NCBI GenBank assembly: GCA_934692295.1
Contig: CAKUTL010000037.1
Span: forward strand, 1 to 16,625
Direction: 5' to 3'
Source: an uncultured Candidatus Melainabacteria bacterium
Lineage (GTDB): Bacteria; Cyanobacteriota; Vampirovibrionia; Gastranaerophilales; Gastranaerophilaceae
DNA: 16,625 nucleotides
Below are positions 1 through 7,663 of this stretch, piece by piece. Below the pieces are notes generated by a model that saw nothing but the letters and a program-made list of their open reading frames with translations, had not been told where the DNA came from and made no database searches. Within the stretch, counting starts at the first letter, position 1. Every line of letters starts with the position of its first letter. The position numbers were made by a program, and so were the translations under genes.

Positions 1-149
1 AACGAACCGATTGGAATACAAATGAGCATTGAGCACAATGCTCTGAACCAAAACGGTTTTACGTACGGCCACATTCGTTTATAATTTATTATAAATCGTT
101 GAGAATTAAAAAAATCTTTTAATTTGTCAAGGGTTACTATTTTAGTCAT
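1..149 (-). CDS. MsbA-like ABC transporter, N-terminal fragment (cut by window edge)
   Basis: The 49 visible residues begin MTKIVTLDKLKDFF and continue to RMWPYVKPFWFRALCSMLI, CIPIGS. The pattern of a basic segment, then W-P-Y-V/KP-F/W, then a hydrophobic first membrane helix is typical of half-size exporters of the MsbA / lipid A-type flippase family (permease domain followed by an ATPase domain). Everything beyond the first helix lies outside the window. The start is the ATG at 149-147, preceded by two purine-rich Shine-Dalgarno-like stretches (GAGG and GGAG). It is the last visible gene of the minus-strand glycan operon, 88 bp after rfbA, so a role in exporting a glycolipid or its lipid anchor is reasonable inference. 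The family call rests on a short stretch only; a peptide or drug exporter of the same fold is possible. Confidence 0.65.
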   Translation of the reverse strand, partial: MTKIVTLDKLKDFFNSQRFIINYKRMWPYVKPFWFRALCSMLICIPIGS

Positions 150-182
150 TTTTCCTCTTTTTCTCCTTAATTATTAATTTGA

Positions 183-201
183 CAAAGTTTATGAAACTTT
201 G
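183..201 (-). other. AT-rich hairpin between rfbA and the ABC transporter gene
   Basis: An 8-bp perfect stem (CAAAGTTT / AAACTTTG) with a 3-nt loop lies 37 nt downstream of the rfbA stop. No T-run follows on the minus strand, so it is not a convincing intrinsic terminator; it may be an RNA-processing or partial-attenuation element, or chance in A+T-rich DNA. Confidence 0.25.
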
Positions 202-237
202 GATTGATTGGTGGATTGTTTTTAGCATAGGGCTCCT

Positions 238-1122
238 TTACACAAGTACAGCCGTTTTATGTTTAAGCACTTGTCTTACATATTTGTAATAGTCATTATT
301 TTTAAACTGTTTACAGTTCTTTAGTACAGTTTCTGCATCAATAAATCCATGTGTTACGGCAATTTCTTCCAAACAAGAAATTTTAACGCCTTTGTTAAGT
401 TCCATTGATTGAACAAAATTACTTGCTTGTAGCATAGAATCGTGTGTTCCTGTATCAAGCCAAGCAAAACCTCGTCCGAGTATTTCAACATTTAACTTTC
501 CTTTTTCAAGATAAATTTTGTTTAAATCTGTAATTTCTAATTCTCCACGGTCTGATGGCTTTAACATCTTTGCGTATTGACAAACATTTTCATCGTAGAA
601 GTATAGACCTGTTACTGCATAATTTGATTTTGGATGCTTTGGCTTTTCTTCTAGTGAAAGAACTTTTTTGTTTTCATCAAATTCGACGACCCCAAATCTT
701 TCAGGGTCTTTTACTGTATAACCGAATACCGTTGCACCTGAATTATTTTCAACAACATTTTTCAAAATAGTTGAGAATCCGTGTCCGTGATAAATGTTAT
801 CACCTAAGATTAGTGCAACTTTTTCGTTGTTAATCCAGTCTTCGGCAATAAGAAACGCATCGGCAATACCTTTTTGAATATATTGGATTTTGTAATCTAT
901 ATGTAATCCCCAACGAGAACCATCACCAAGCAATTTGACAAAGTTGTCATAATCAGCTTCATTTGTAATGATTAAAATATCCTTTATGCCCGCAAGCATA
1001 AGTGTTGACAATGGATAGTAAATCATTGGTTTGTCGTAGATTGGTAATAAAATTTTTGATATGTGATGTGAAGCGGGGTATAATCTACTTCCTGCTCCTG
1101 CTGCTAATATAATTCCCTTCAT
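238..1122 (-). CDS. rfbA: Glucose-1-phosphate thymidylyltransferase
   Basis: Transfers dTMP from dTTP to glucose 1-phosphate, giving dTDP-glucose, the entry step to dTDP-rhamnose and other dTDP-deoxysugars; cytoplasmic. At 294 aa it has the usual RfbA/RmlA length. Visible motifs: nucleotide-binding G-A-G-S-R at 9-13, SKILLPIYDKPMIYYPLSTL at 22-41 (catalytic lysine region), LGDN with the metal-binding Asp at 108, EEKP at 158-161, RGELEITDLN at 192-201 and WLDTGTHDSM at 221-230. It lies 11 bp after the glycyl radical enzyme gene with its own GGAG site upstream of the ATG. The partner genes rfbB, rfbC and rfbD are not in the window, so which dTDP-sugar is made cannot be told here; they may lie beyond the left edge or elsewhere. 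Family identity is secure. Confidence 0.93.
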   Translation of the reverse strand: MKGIILAAGAGSRLYPASHHISKILLPIYDKPMIYYPLSTLMLAGIKDILIITNEADYDNFVKLLGDGSRWGLHIDYKIQYIQKGIADAFLIAEDWINNEKVALILGDNIYHGHGFSTILKNVVENNSGATVFGYTVKDPERFGVVEFDENKKVLSLEEKPKHPKSNYAVTGLYFYDENVCQYAKMLKPSDRGELEITDLNKIYLEKGKLNVEILGRGFAWLDTGTHDSMLQASNFVQSMELNKGVKISCLEEIAVTHGFIDAETVLKNCKQFKNNDYYKYVRQVLKHKTAVLV

Positions 1123-1133
1123 TTAGTTACTCC

Positions 1134-3224
1134 TTATAAATTGTATTTGTGTCTATTTAGTACGTGTTGTTGATATTCAGGTGCTAATTCTGTAAAATAT
1201 CCACTCCAACCCCAAACTCTAACAATTAAGTTCCGATGTTTTTCAGGATGAGCTATTGCATCTTCTAATACCCTTGAATCTAAAACATTTAATTGTAGTT
1301 GTTGGTTACCAAGCTTAACAAAATACTTAATTAATTGTGCTAACTTTTTTATACCTTCATCTGAATTAAAAACAGATGGAGATAGTTCAATTGTTATAGG
1401 TCCTCCATTCATAATTCTTGAATAATCAATAACAGAATAAGATTTAAGAACACTTAATATTCCGTTGACATTTATACCTTGTGAAGGAGCTAAACTAGTG
1501 GATAATGGCTCTCTATCTAAACGCCCATCTGCAGTTGCATGAACTTTAGGCTCAAATGCCCATTTAAAATCGGGATCTGTTAGCCATAAATAATACATTG
1601 CAGAACCACTTCCAGGACGGACTTTTTGAGTAATCGTTGAGAGCTCTTCTGCTACATCGGCAAATGTATCAAATAAAAATTTTAACTCATTATCTACTAA
1701 ATTATCTGCATTTCCAACTTTTGGCATTGTATCATGTAATTCTTGTTGTAATGTTTCAAATCCTCTATAATTATTTTGTTTTGCCGTAAATAAATTCTTT
1801 AAGCCTTCTAATCCTGTTTTTTCGTATGTTAATTTTATTGCAACAAGTGCATCCGCTCCATTTGCAGAACCGGCTCCATGTATTCCTATATTTTTATATT
1901 TGACTATTTCTGTGGCATCTTTTTTTTGCTCAATCGAATTTTCAAAAAAGATGGAAGCAAATGGTGAAGGCAGAGTAACAATTTTCCTACAATTTAAAAT
2001 TGTTTTAACTTGCTGCTTAATATTTTCTTTTATTTCTGTTTTAAAATGTTCCCATTTAAATCCACCAAAGGATTTTATTGCTTTCTCAAATGCCGCATCT
2101 ACAGCATAAGGAAAAGATACAGCCCCTTGATTTACAATTTCAATTCCTTTTCCCGGAATTATAAATTCCCAACAGGCAGCAACTGTATAATTCCTTGCAT
2201 CTTCAAGTGTATATCCCTTTTTTACTAATGCTGGAATTACAATTTCATCATTAGAATATTGTGGAAACCCTAAGCCACATTTTGTTAGTTCACAGCCTAA
2301 TTCAATTAAGTCATCTGGAGTTTTAGAATCTATTCTCAAATTTATTTTCGGATCAATCAATTTGAGCTCCTTAGACACTTCCAAGATTAAATAAGTTAGT
2401 TCATTTATTGCAGAACTGCCGTCTTCTGGTTTACAACCTCCAAGCATTACGCTTTGACCGTTATCTCCTTGTTGTATCCCTCTATATAAATCAGTATCTT
2501 TATTTAAGGAAATAAAAAATTCTTCAAGGAGTTCTTTTGCTTCGTTTTTAGAAATAATATTTTCTTTTATATCATGTTCGTAATATGGATATAAATATTG
2601 ATCCATTCTACCAAAACCAAGTTGGTAATTATCTGCCATATTAAATATTGAAGAAATAAACCTTACGGATTGTAATGCTTCGTGAAAACTTTTTGCCGGA
2701 TATCTAGGCACGTTAGCAAATAAGTTTGCAACTTCTATATTCCCAATAGCATTTGCTGTAAGTTCATATCGTTTTGCCAAATTAAGCACTGAGTCTATTG
2801 ACCATAAGACTGAGTGTAAAAACTCTTTTTCTTTTTTATTTTTAGTTTCCCATAATAACTTTTCTGCCTTAGCTCGCCTATTTCCCAGTCCATATTTTAA
2901 TAAAATAGAATAATCCGGACAAATGTTATGAAACGGCTCATAACATCTACCTTTATGGTTTCCATAGTATTTTTTAATTGTTTTATCATCACAATATTGA
3001 GGAATGTTATTCTTTGTACGAATAAAACTAATACGTTCATCTTTGAATACAATTGGGTCCTCAAGTTCACACATCTTGCTTAAGATAAAGGCACTTCTTT
3101 GCGTAAAATCATATTTTAATTTCCTCAAAATTCGCATATAATTTTCATCAATAGTTGTTCTAAATTGTTTATATTGCCTTTGTTGCGTAAAATTTCGCAT
3201 ATTTTCTAATCGTTCTGTAAGCAT
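1134..3224 (-). CDS. Glycyl radical enzyme, arylacetate-decarboxylase-like C-terminus, substrate unknown
   Basis: Oxygen-sensitive enzyme that uses a backbone glycyl radical to form a thiyl radical on an active-site cysteine. The C-terminal radical loop reads RVWGWSGYF (669-677; radical Gly672, 24 residues from the end). The active-site loop reads AACWEFIIPG with Cys351 and Glu353, and GFPQYSND at 319-326 and ATADGR at 563-568 are standard family motifs. The C-x-E loop excludes pyruvate formate-lyase, which has adjacent cysteines. RVWGWSGYF, as recalled, is the form seen in hydroxyphenylacetate/phenylacetate/indoleacetate decarboxylases rather than RVxGYSAxF of diol, choline and hydroxyproline enzymes. 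However, at 696 aa it is about 200 residues shorter than hydroxyphenylacetate decarboxylase, and no HpdC-like small subunit is present. Its first 19 bp overlap the end of the activase gene. Being embedded in a galactofuranose operon suggests an unknown sugar- or lipid-related substrate (inference). Confidence 0.88.
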   Translation of the reverse strand: MLTERLENMRNFTQQRQYKQFRTTIDENYMRILRKLKYDFTQRSAFILSKMCELEDPIVFKDERISFIRTKNNIPQYCDDKTIKKYYGNHKGRCYEPFHNICPDYSILLKYGLGNRRAKAEKLLWETKNKKEKEFLHSVLWSIDSVLNLAKRYELTANAIGNIEVANLFANVPRYPAKSFHEALQSVRFISSIFNMADNYQLGFGRMDQYLYPYYEHDIKENIISKNEAKELLEEFFISLNKDTDLYRGIQQGDNGQSVMLGGCKPEDGSSAINELTYLILEVSKELKLIDPKINLRIDSKTPDDLIELGCELTKCGLGFPQYSNDEIVIPALVKKGYTLEDARNYTVAACWEFIIPGKGIEIVNQGAVSFPYAVDAAFEKAIKSFGGFKWEHFKTEIKENIKQQVKTILNCRKIVTLPSPFASIFFENSIEQKKDATEIVKYKNIGIHGAGSANGADALVAIKLTYEKTGLEGLKNLFTAKQNNYRGFETLQQELHDTMPKVGNADNLVDNELKFLFDTFADVAEELSTITQKVRPGSGSAMYYLWLTDPDFKWAFEPKVHATADGRLDREPLSTSLAPSQGINVNGILSVLKSYSVIDYSRIMNGGPITIELSPSVFNSDEGIKKLAQLIKYFVKLGNQQLQLNVLDSRVLEDAIAHPEKHRNLIVRVWGWSGYFTELAPEYQQHVLNRHKYNL

Positions 3225-3991
3225 TTAACTTCGTCCCCCATTACTTCTATGTTGTGCAATCTTAAATTTTGTTTAAAATGTTCAATATTTTGAATATTAT
3301 TTCCTTTTTTCAAATCCTTGAGCTTAAATTCCATGTCGTATGCTTCATATTTTCCTCCAGCAAGAATGTTGTATGGTAAAGGGTCAACACGAAGAGGTTT
3401 ATTTTCTAGACCTAATATTATGTTTTGTATTTCATTGAGATTATTTGTGGTATCTGTAATTTCAGGAATTAATGGAACTCTTATGTGATAAGGCACTCTA
3501 CTTTTGTCTAATATTTTTAAGTTTTCAAGGATTAGTTTATTTGATACACCTGTGTATTTAATGTGTTCATCTTCATTAATTAGTTTTAAATCAAAATATA
3601 CCAAATCAAATACTGTTAAAAGTTTACTAAACATTTCAGGTTTACAAAAGCCAGATGTATCCAGGGTCTTATGAACTGTTTGGAGTTTTGAAGCAACAGT
3701 ATAAATAAATTCTGCTTGTAAGGTGGGTTCTCCTCCTGAAAATGTTACCCCACCATTTGACATTTCAAATACATCCTGAAATGTCAAAATTTTATCTACT
3801 ACTTCTCTGACGGAATATTCTTTTCCCTTAACGCAATGGTTTTTATTATTTAATTGAGGTTTAACTGAAATCCCTTCGGGGTTATGACACCAAATGCAAT
3901 GAAGAGGACAGCCCTTCATAAAAATAGTTATTCTTATTCCAGGACCGTCGTTTATTGCAAATTCTTTTATGTCAAAAATTGTCCCTTGCAA
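3206..3991 (-). CDS. Glycyl-radical-enzyme activating enzyme (radical SAM), lacking the ferredoxin insert
   Basis: Radical SAM protein that abstracts hydrogen from the glycine of the adjacent enzyme. The TTG at 3991-3989 is chosen as start: an AGAGG lies 10 nt upstream, and it gives MQGTIFDIKEFAINDGPGIR, the normal beginning of this family (261 aa). A TTG nine bases further upstream is in frame but sits almost on that ribosome site. The SAM [4Fe-4S] motif CPLHCIWC gives Cys28, Cys32, Cys35; it is followed by HNPEGIS, and GGVTFSGGEP lies at 80-89. Activases with the NPEGIS signature usually carry next a ferredoxin-like domain with two further clusters. Here about 20 residues containing a single Cys (Cys53) lead straight to SVREVVDKIL, so the domain is absent, as in PFL-activase. 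It starts 2 nt after the preceding glycosyltransferase stop and overlaps the radical enzyme gene by 19 bp. Confidence 0.92.
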   Translation of the reverse strand: MQGTIFDIKEFAINDGPGIRITIFMKGCPLHCIWCHNPEGISVKPQLNNKNHCVKGKEYSVREVVDKILTFQDVFEMSNGGVTFSGGEPTLQAEFIYTVASKLQTVHKTLDTSGFCKPEMFSKLLTVFDLVYFDLKLINEDEHIKYTGVSNKLILENLKILDKSRVPYHIRVPLIPEITDTTNNLNEIQNIILGLENKPLRVDPLPYNILAGGKYEAYDMEFKLKDLKKGNNIQNIEHFKQNLRLHNIEVMGDEVKCLQND

Positions 3992-3993
3992 TA

Positions 3994-5817
3994 TTAACAA
4001 ACCTCTTGTAGTTGCTTAGTGTTTGATGTATTTAACTCAAGATATTTTTCCCAAAACTCTTTTGTCTTAAATTCTTTATGAGCTTCTACGAAATCATCAT
4101 GAAGTTTGTCGTAATTCTTTTCGATTTGTTTTAATAATTTGTTAAACTCTTTTTGGTAATAAAGAATTTTCTTTCTATCAAATTTACGAAGTTCATATTT
4201 TTTTGTTAAAAGATTGTAAACTTTAACAGTTTTTATTAAACAAAAGTCTGTCTTTGGAGGAAACCAATCAACTGAAATAGATGATGTTTTAAAGAGAAAG
4301 TCCGGACAAAAAATACCACAATTTGTGATTTTCGAAACAAATTTTCTGAATTTTTTGTTTTTTACTCTATAACCAATTGTTTGATACAATTCTTCAGTTT
4401 TAGCATCAAAATATTCAGCTTTTCTTGCAATAGTATTTAACTCTCTAAATGCTGTTTCAGGATTTACTTTTAAGCACTCTCCTCCGGAAATCAAATCGGC
4501 CATTGCTTTTAAATATAAATCACAAGAAACATAATCATACATATCTAAAATTCTTCTAAAAGTAATTTTTAATAATTTTTTATATATTTTTTTGAAATTT
4601 GGTGTATGTATAATGTTAATAATCCAAAAATTTCTTATTGCAAAGAACGATTCTACAACTTTTGAAACTCTATATTCAAAAGGTGCATGCCAAATACAGA
4701 TTCCATTCATAGATATATGATGTTTCCCATAGTTTCTCCAACTCCATTCAACGTCATCACCACGAATAAACAAAGGACATGGCAAACCCATTTCTTTAAC
4801 AGTATCGACATTTAAACAATGATACCACCAAGCTGAACTTATTTTTTTATTTGGATCTTGAAAAATATCTTCAGAAGTATCATTTAACCACAAAATTTTA
4901 TCATAATCAGAAAGGTCTTGTCGTCTATTATCAGCATTAACAAACAAAGCATATTGGTATGCTAAATTTTCATGAAATATATTTTTTTTAGATGAATCTA
5001 GCATTGCTCCATTGATAAACGCTTCATTGAAAGTTTTTTTCAAAAAGTTCGTAAGTAATAACGTTTTTAAAAATGATTCTGTGCAAAACTCAACGTCATC
5101 ATCCATAAATAAAACTCTTGTAAAACCTTCATTAAGGTTCATTACTTCCATCAAACCTCTAGTAAAACCTCCTGCTCCACCAGCATTCATATTTGGATAA
5201 ATATTTATGTTTTCAGAACATAAATCCATTGGTAACGTTTTACCGTTATCAGCAATAAACCATTTGATTCTACCTTTCAAATCAGGATTACTTTTTATAA
5301 ATTGTTCAAAAAGAGAAACATTATTTGCAATATAATCTTCTCTTTTGAATGTGCAAGTAACAACAGCTAATTTGTTATCTCTCTGAGGAGTTTTATCTGT
5401 AGCATAAGATATTCTATTGATTTTTACCGGTCTATCAGAAAATTCTATTAATTCAAAATAAACACCATCATATTCAGAAGCATTTGGGATTCTTAATTCA
5501 GAGTAATTCTCGCATTTTGTTTCTAATAAAGTTGTATCAACTCTATCAAAAGCAACAGATCTATTACTTCCAATCACACGAATAATGTAAGAACCCTCAA
5601 TATCTAATTTTAAATATAAATCTCCTAAATCGCAGTAATAATAATATTTTTTAGCTGCAAATAAATTCATCCAAGTGTTGAATTTAGAAACTGCAACATT
5701 TTTAATTTCACCATCTAAATTTATTGTTTCTTCTGTTTTATTAACAAACAATTCTTTGTTATCAACAAAACCTATTTGAGGAAATACTATTCTTGTTATT
5801 TCATTTAATCCAGTCAT
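3994..5817 (-). CDS. GlfT2-like galactofuranosyltransferase, copy A
   Basis: Predicted to transfer galactofuranose from UDP-Galf onto a growing glycan at the cytoplasmic membrane face. At 607 aa the layout matches the GlfT2 family: an N-terminal beta-rich domain (about 1-145, with FNTWMNLFAAKKYYYYCDLG at 46-65), a GT-A domain starting KLAVVTCTFKRE at 149-160, NMNAGGAGGFTRGL at 209-222, the metal-binding Asp triad FMDDDVE (Asp239-241), the acceptor/base region RGDDVEWSWR at 352-361, and a late histidine in CIWHAPF (His377). These correspond to the DDD, DD and metal-binding His described for mycobacterial GlfT2. No membrane helix is evident. The C-terminal helical tail, rich in Lys, Glu and Tyr, is nearly identical to that of the upstream paralogue, while the rest has clearly diverged. 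The ATG has an AAGGAG-type site. Linkage to glf and galE supports the Galf assignment; exact linkage specificity is unknown. Confidence 0.85.
   Translation of the reverse strand: MTGLNEITRIVFPQIGFVDNKELFVNKTEETINLDGEIKNVAVSKFNTWMNLFAAKKYYYYCDLGDLYLKLDIEGSYIIRVIGSNRSVAFDRVDTTLLETKCENYSELRIPNASEYDGVYFELIEFSDRPVKINRISYATDKTPQRDNKLAVVTCTFKREDYIANNVSLFEQFIKSNPDLKGRIKWFIADNGKTLPMDLCSENINIYPNMNAGGAGGFTRGLMEVMNLNEGFTRVLFMDDDVEFCTESFLKTLLLTNFLKKTFNEAFINGAMLDSSKKNIFHENLAYQYALFVNADNRRQDLSDYDKILWLNDTSEDIFQDPNKKISSAWWYHCLNVDTVKEMGLPCPLFIRGDDVEWSWRNYGKHHISMNGICIWHAPFEYRVSKVVESFFAIRNFWIINIIHTPNFKKIYKKLLKITFRRILDMYDYVSCDLYLKAMADLISGGECLKVNPETAFRELNTIARKAEYFDAKTEELYQTIGYRVKNKKFRKFVSKITNCGIFCPDFLFKTSSISVDWFPPKTDFCLIKTVKVYNLLTKKYELRKFDRKKILYYQKEFNKLLKQIEKNYDKLHDDFVEAHKEFKTKEFWEKYLELNTSNTKQLQEVC
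4002..4006 (-). promoter_or_regulatory. Ribosome binding site deciding the activase start
   Basis: AGAGG, inside the 3' end of the upstream glycosyltransferase gene, stands 10 nt before the TTG at 3991 but only 1 nt before the alternative TTG at 4000. This favours the shorter protein and tight translational coupling. Confidence 0.55.
4068..4209 (+). repeat. 142-bp direct repeat, copy 1 (3' end of GlfT2-like copy A)
   Basis: Matches 5901-6042 with two mismatches by eye, at a constant offset of 1833 bp. It encodes the C-terminal helical tail around YELRKFDRKKILYYQKEF. The neighbouring coding sequence of the two genes is far more diverged, pointing to recent conversion or recombination limited to this block. 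Confidence 0.9.
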
Positions 5818-5853
5818 TTATTGCTCCTTAAATTTTAAATATTTATAATATCT

Positions 5854-7644
5854 TTATTTTACATTTAAACCTAAATACTCCACCCAAAATTTTCTTGTCG
5901 TAAATTCTTTATGAGCTTCTACGAAATCATCATGAAGTTTGTCGTAATTCTTTTCGATTTGTTTTAAGAGTTTGTTAAACTCTTTTTGGTAATAAAGAAT
6001 TTTCTTTCTATCAAATTTACGAAGTTCATATTTTTTTGTTAATAAGTTACAAACTTTTACTTCTTTAACTAAAATGAAATCTTCTTTTGGTGGGAAATGG
6101 TCTAATGAAACACCTTTTTTCTTGAAAAAGATATTTGGACAGAACACTCCAAAATTCGATATAGATGAAAGGATTTTTCGATATAATTTAGCGTGTACCC
6201 TATGGTGTTTTGCATAATAGAATTCGTCTTCATTTTCGCAATCTAAATAAATAGCATTTCTAGCTATTGAATTGATTTCAGCAAACTGTTTTTCAGGATT
6301 TTCATAATATACTTTAGAGCCTTGAATTATATCTTTCAATGCTTTAATATAAAGATCCAAAGAAACATAATCATAAGTTTTTAATAAATAGCGACATTCT
6401 TTTTTTAAATGTTTTTTGAAAGTTTTTTTAAATTTTGGTTCATATAACGCATTTAACATAAATACATTTCTATATTTATAATAATAATTCATCAATTTTG
6501 ATTCTCTAAATGCAAATGGTGAATGCCAAATTCCAATGCCATTCATTGTTATATGGTGCAGACCTTGTTGCCTCCAGCCCCATTCAGTATCATCACCTCT
6601 AAAAAATAAAGGTAATGGTAATCCGTCTTTATGAACAATTTCCATATCAAAGCAACAATACCACCAAGCTGAATCATTTCTGATATTTTTATCTTCAAAA
6701 ATATCTGTTGGAATTATATTTGATTTTAAAACATCATTATATTTAGAAATATTTAGATCAAACATGTAGCCACCAGCCCAAAATCCTCGATTTACTGAGC
6801 AACTTGTAAACCAATGATTTTTATCATATAAATCTAACATCGCACCATTGATAAAGGAATCTTTGAATTCTTCTTTTAGATAATTTGATAAAATTAGAGT
6901 TCTATAGAACGATTCTGGGAAAATTTCTACATCGTCATCCATGAATAAAACTCTTGTAAATCCAACATTTTGTTCCATTACATCCATCAGTCCTCTGGTG
7001 AATCCTCCAGCTCCTCCGGCATTCATATTTGGTATGATTTTTACTCTATCATTACTTCTGTTTACGTCTAAAGTTTTACCATTATCAACAACAATAAGTT
7101 TTATTTTGTCATTTAATTCAGGATTTTGTTCAATAAAACGTTCAAAAAGACGAATGTTTTTATTTATATAATCTTCTCTCTTAAAAGTACAAGTTACAAT
7201 TGCAAGTTTATTATCTCTATTAACTTCTCTATCAGAACAATAAGACGCTTTATAAAATTCAATCGGATTTGCTTTATCTTCAATTATGGTAAAATAAATT
7301 CCTTCGTATTTTTCTGGATATGGAATTTGAACACAAGTATCACCATCACAATCTTGAGATAATATAACATTATCTATTCTATCAAATGCAAAATTCCTGT
7401 TACTACCTGTGATTTGTAATTTATACTGCCCTTTTATTTTTAAGTCTAAATATACATTCCCTAAATCGCAGTAGTAATAATATTTTTTTGCAGCAAATAA
7501 GTTCATCCATGTGTTAAATTTATACTCATTTACATTCGCTAATTTCCCATTTATATAGCATTCGTTATCTTCTTTATTTACAAACAACTCTGTATTATCA
7601 ATAAAATCTGCCGGTGGCATTACAACTCTGATTATTTCTTGCAT
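5854..7644 (-). CDS. GlfT2-like galactofuranosyltransferase, copy B
   Basis: Tandem paralogue of the next gene in the operon, 596 aa, same architecture: N-terminal beta domain with FNTWMNLFAAKKYYYYCDLG at 43-62, GT-A domain from KLAIVTCTFKRE at 146-157, NMNAGGAGGFTRGL at 206-219, FMDDDVE with Asp236-238, RGDDTEWGWR at 349-358 and GIWHSPF with His374. All catalytic landmarks are kept in both copies, so both are probably active. Differences cluster in the linker between the DDD and GDD motifs, where this copy carries a longer segment containing NRGFWAGGYMF; that region could alter acceptor choice. In mycobacteria and Klebsiella-type systems Galf polymers need enzymes of differing linkage or initiation specificity; a division of labour here is inference. 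Start ATG has AGAGG 5 nt upstream. It is separated from copy A by 36 bp. Confidence 0.85.
   Translation of the reverse strand: MQEIIRVVMPPADFIDNTELFVNKEDNECYINGKLANVNEYKFNTWMNLFAAKKYYYYCDLGNVYLDLKIKGQYKLQITGSNRNFAFDRIDNVILSQDCDGDTCVQIPYPEKYEGIYFTIIEDKANPIEFYKASYCSDREVNRDNKLAIVTCTFKREDYINKNIRLFERFIEQNPELNDKIKLIVVDNGKTLDVNRSNDRVKIIPNMNAGGAGGFTRGLMDVMEQNVGFTRVLFMDDDVEIFPESFYRTLILSNYLKEEFKDSFINGAMLDLYDKNHWFTSCSVNRGFWAGGYMFDLNISKYNDVLKSNIIPTDIFEDKNIRNDSAWWYCCFDMEIVHKDGLPLPLFFRGDDTEWGWRQQGLHHITMNGIGIWHSPFAFRESKLMNYYYKYRNVFMLNALYEPKFKKTFKKHLKKECRYLLKTYDYVSLDLYIKALKDIIQGSKVYYENPEKQFAEINSIARNAIYLDCENEDEFYYAKHHRVHAKLYRKILSSISNFGVFCPNIFFKKKGVSLDHFPPKEDFILVKEVKVCNLLTKKYELRKFDRKKILYYQKEFNKLLKQIEKNYDKLHDDFVEAHKEFTTRKFWVEYLGLNVK
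5901..6042 (+). repeat. 142-bp direct repeat, copy 2 (3' end of GlfT2-like copy B)
   Basis: Partner of 4068-4209, two mismatches by eye, both within a 4-base stretch in the middle (AATAAT versus AAGAGT context). Same reading frame and same relative position at the gene 3' end. Confidence 0.9.
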
Positions 7645-7663
7645 GCTTTCCTCTCCCTATTTT

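Noticed and set aside
1900..2228. Plus-strand reading frames opposite the glycyl radical enzyme
   Set aside because: They are antisense shadows of a well-supported gene and lack ribosome sites and recognisable motifs.
1134..3224. Pyruvate formate-lyase (pflB)
   Set aside because: The active-site loop has one Cys followed by Trp-Glu rather than the adjacent cysteine pair, and the radical loop is RVWGWSGYF.
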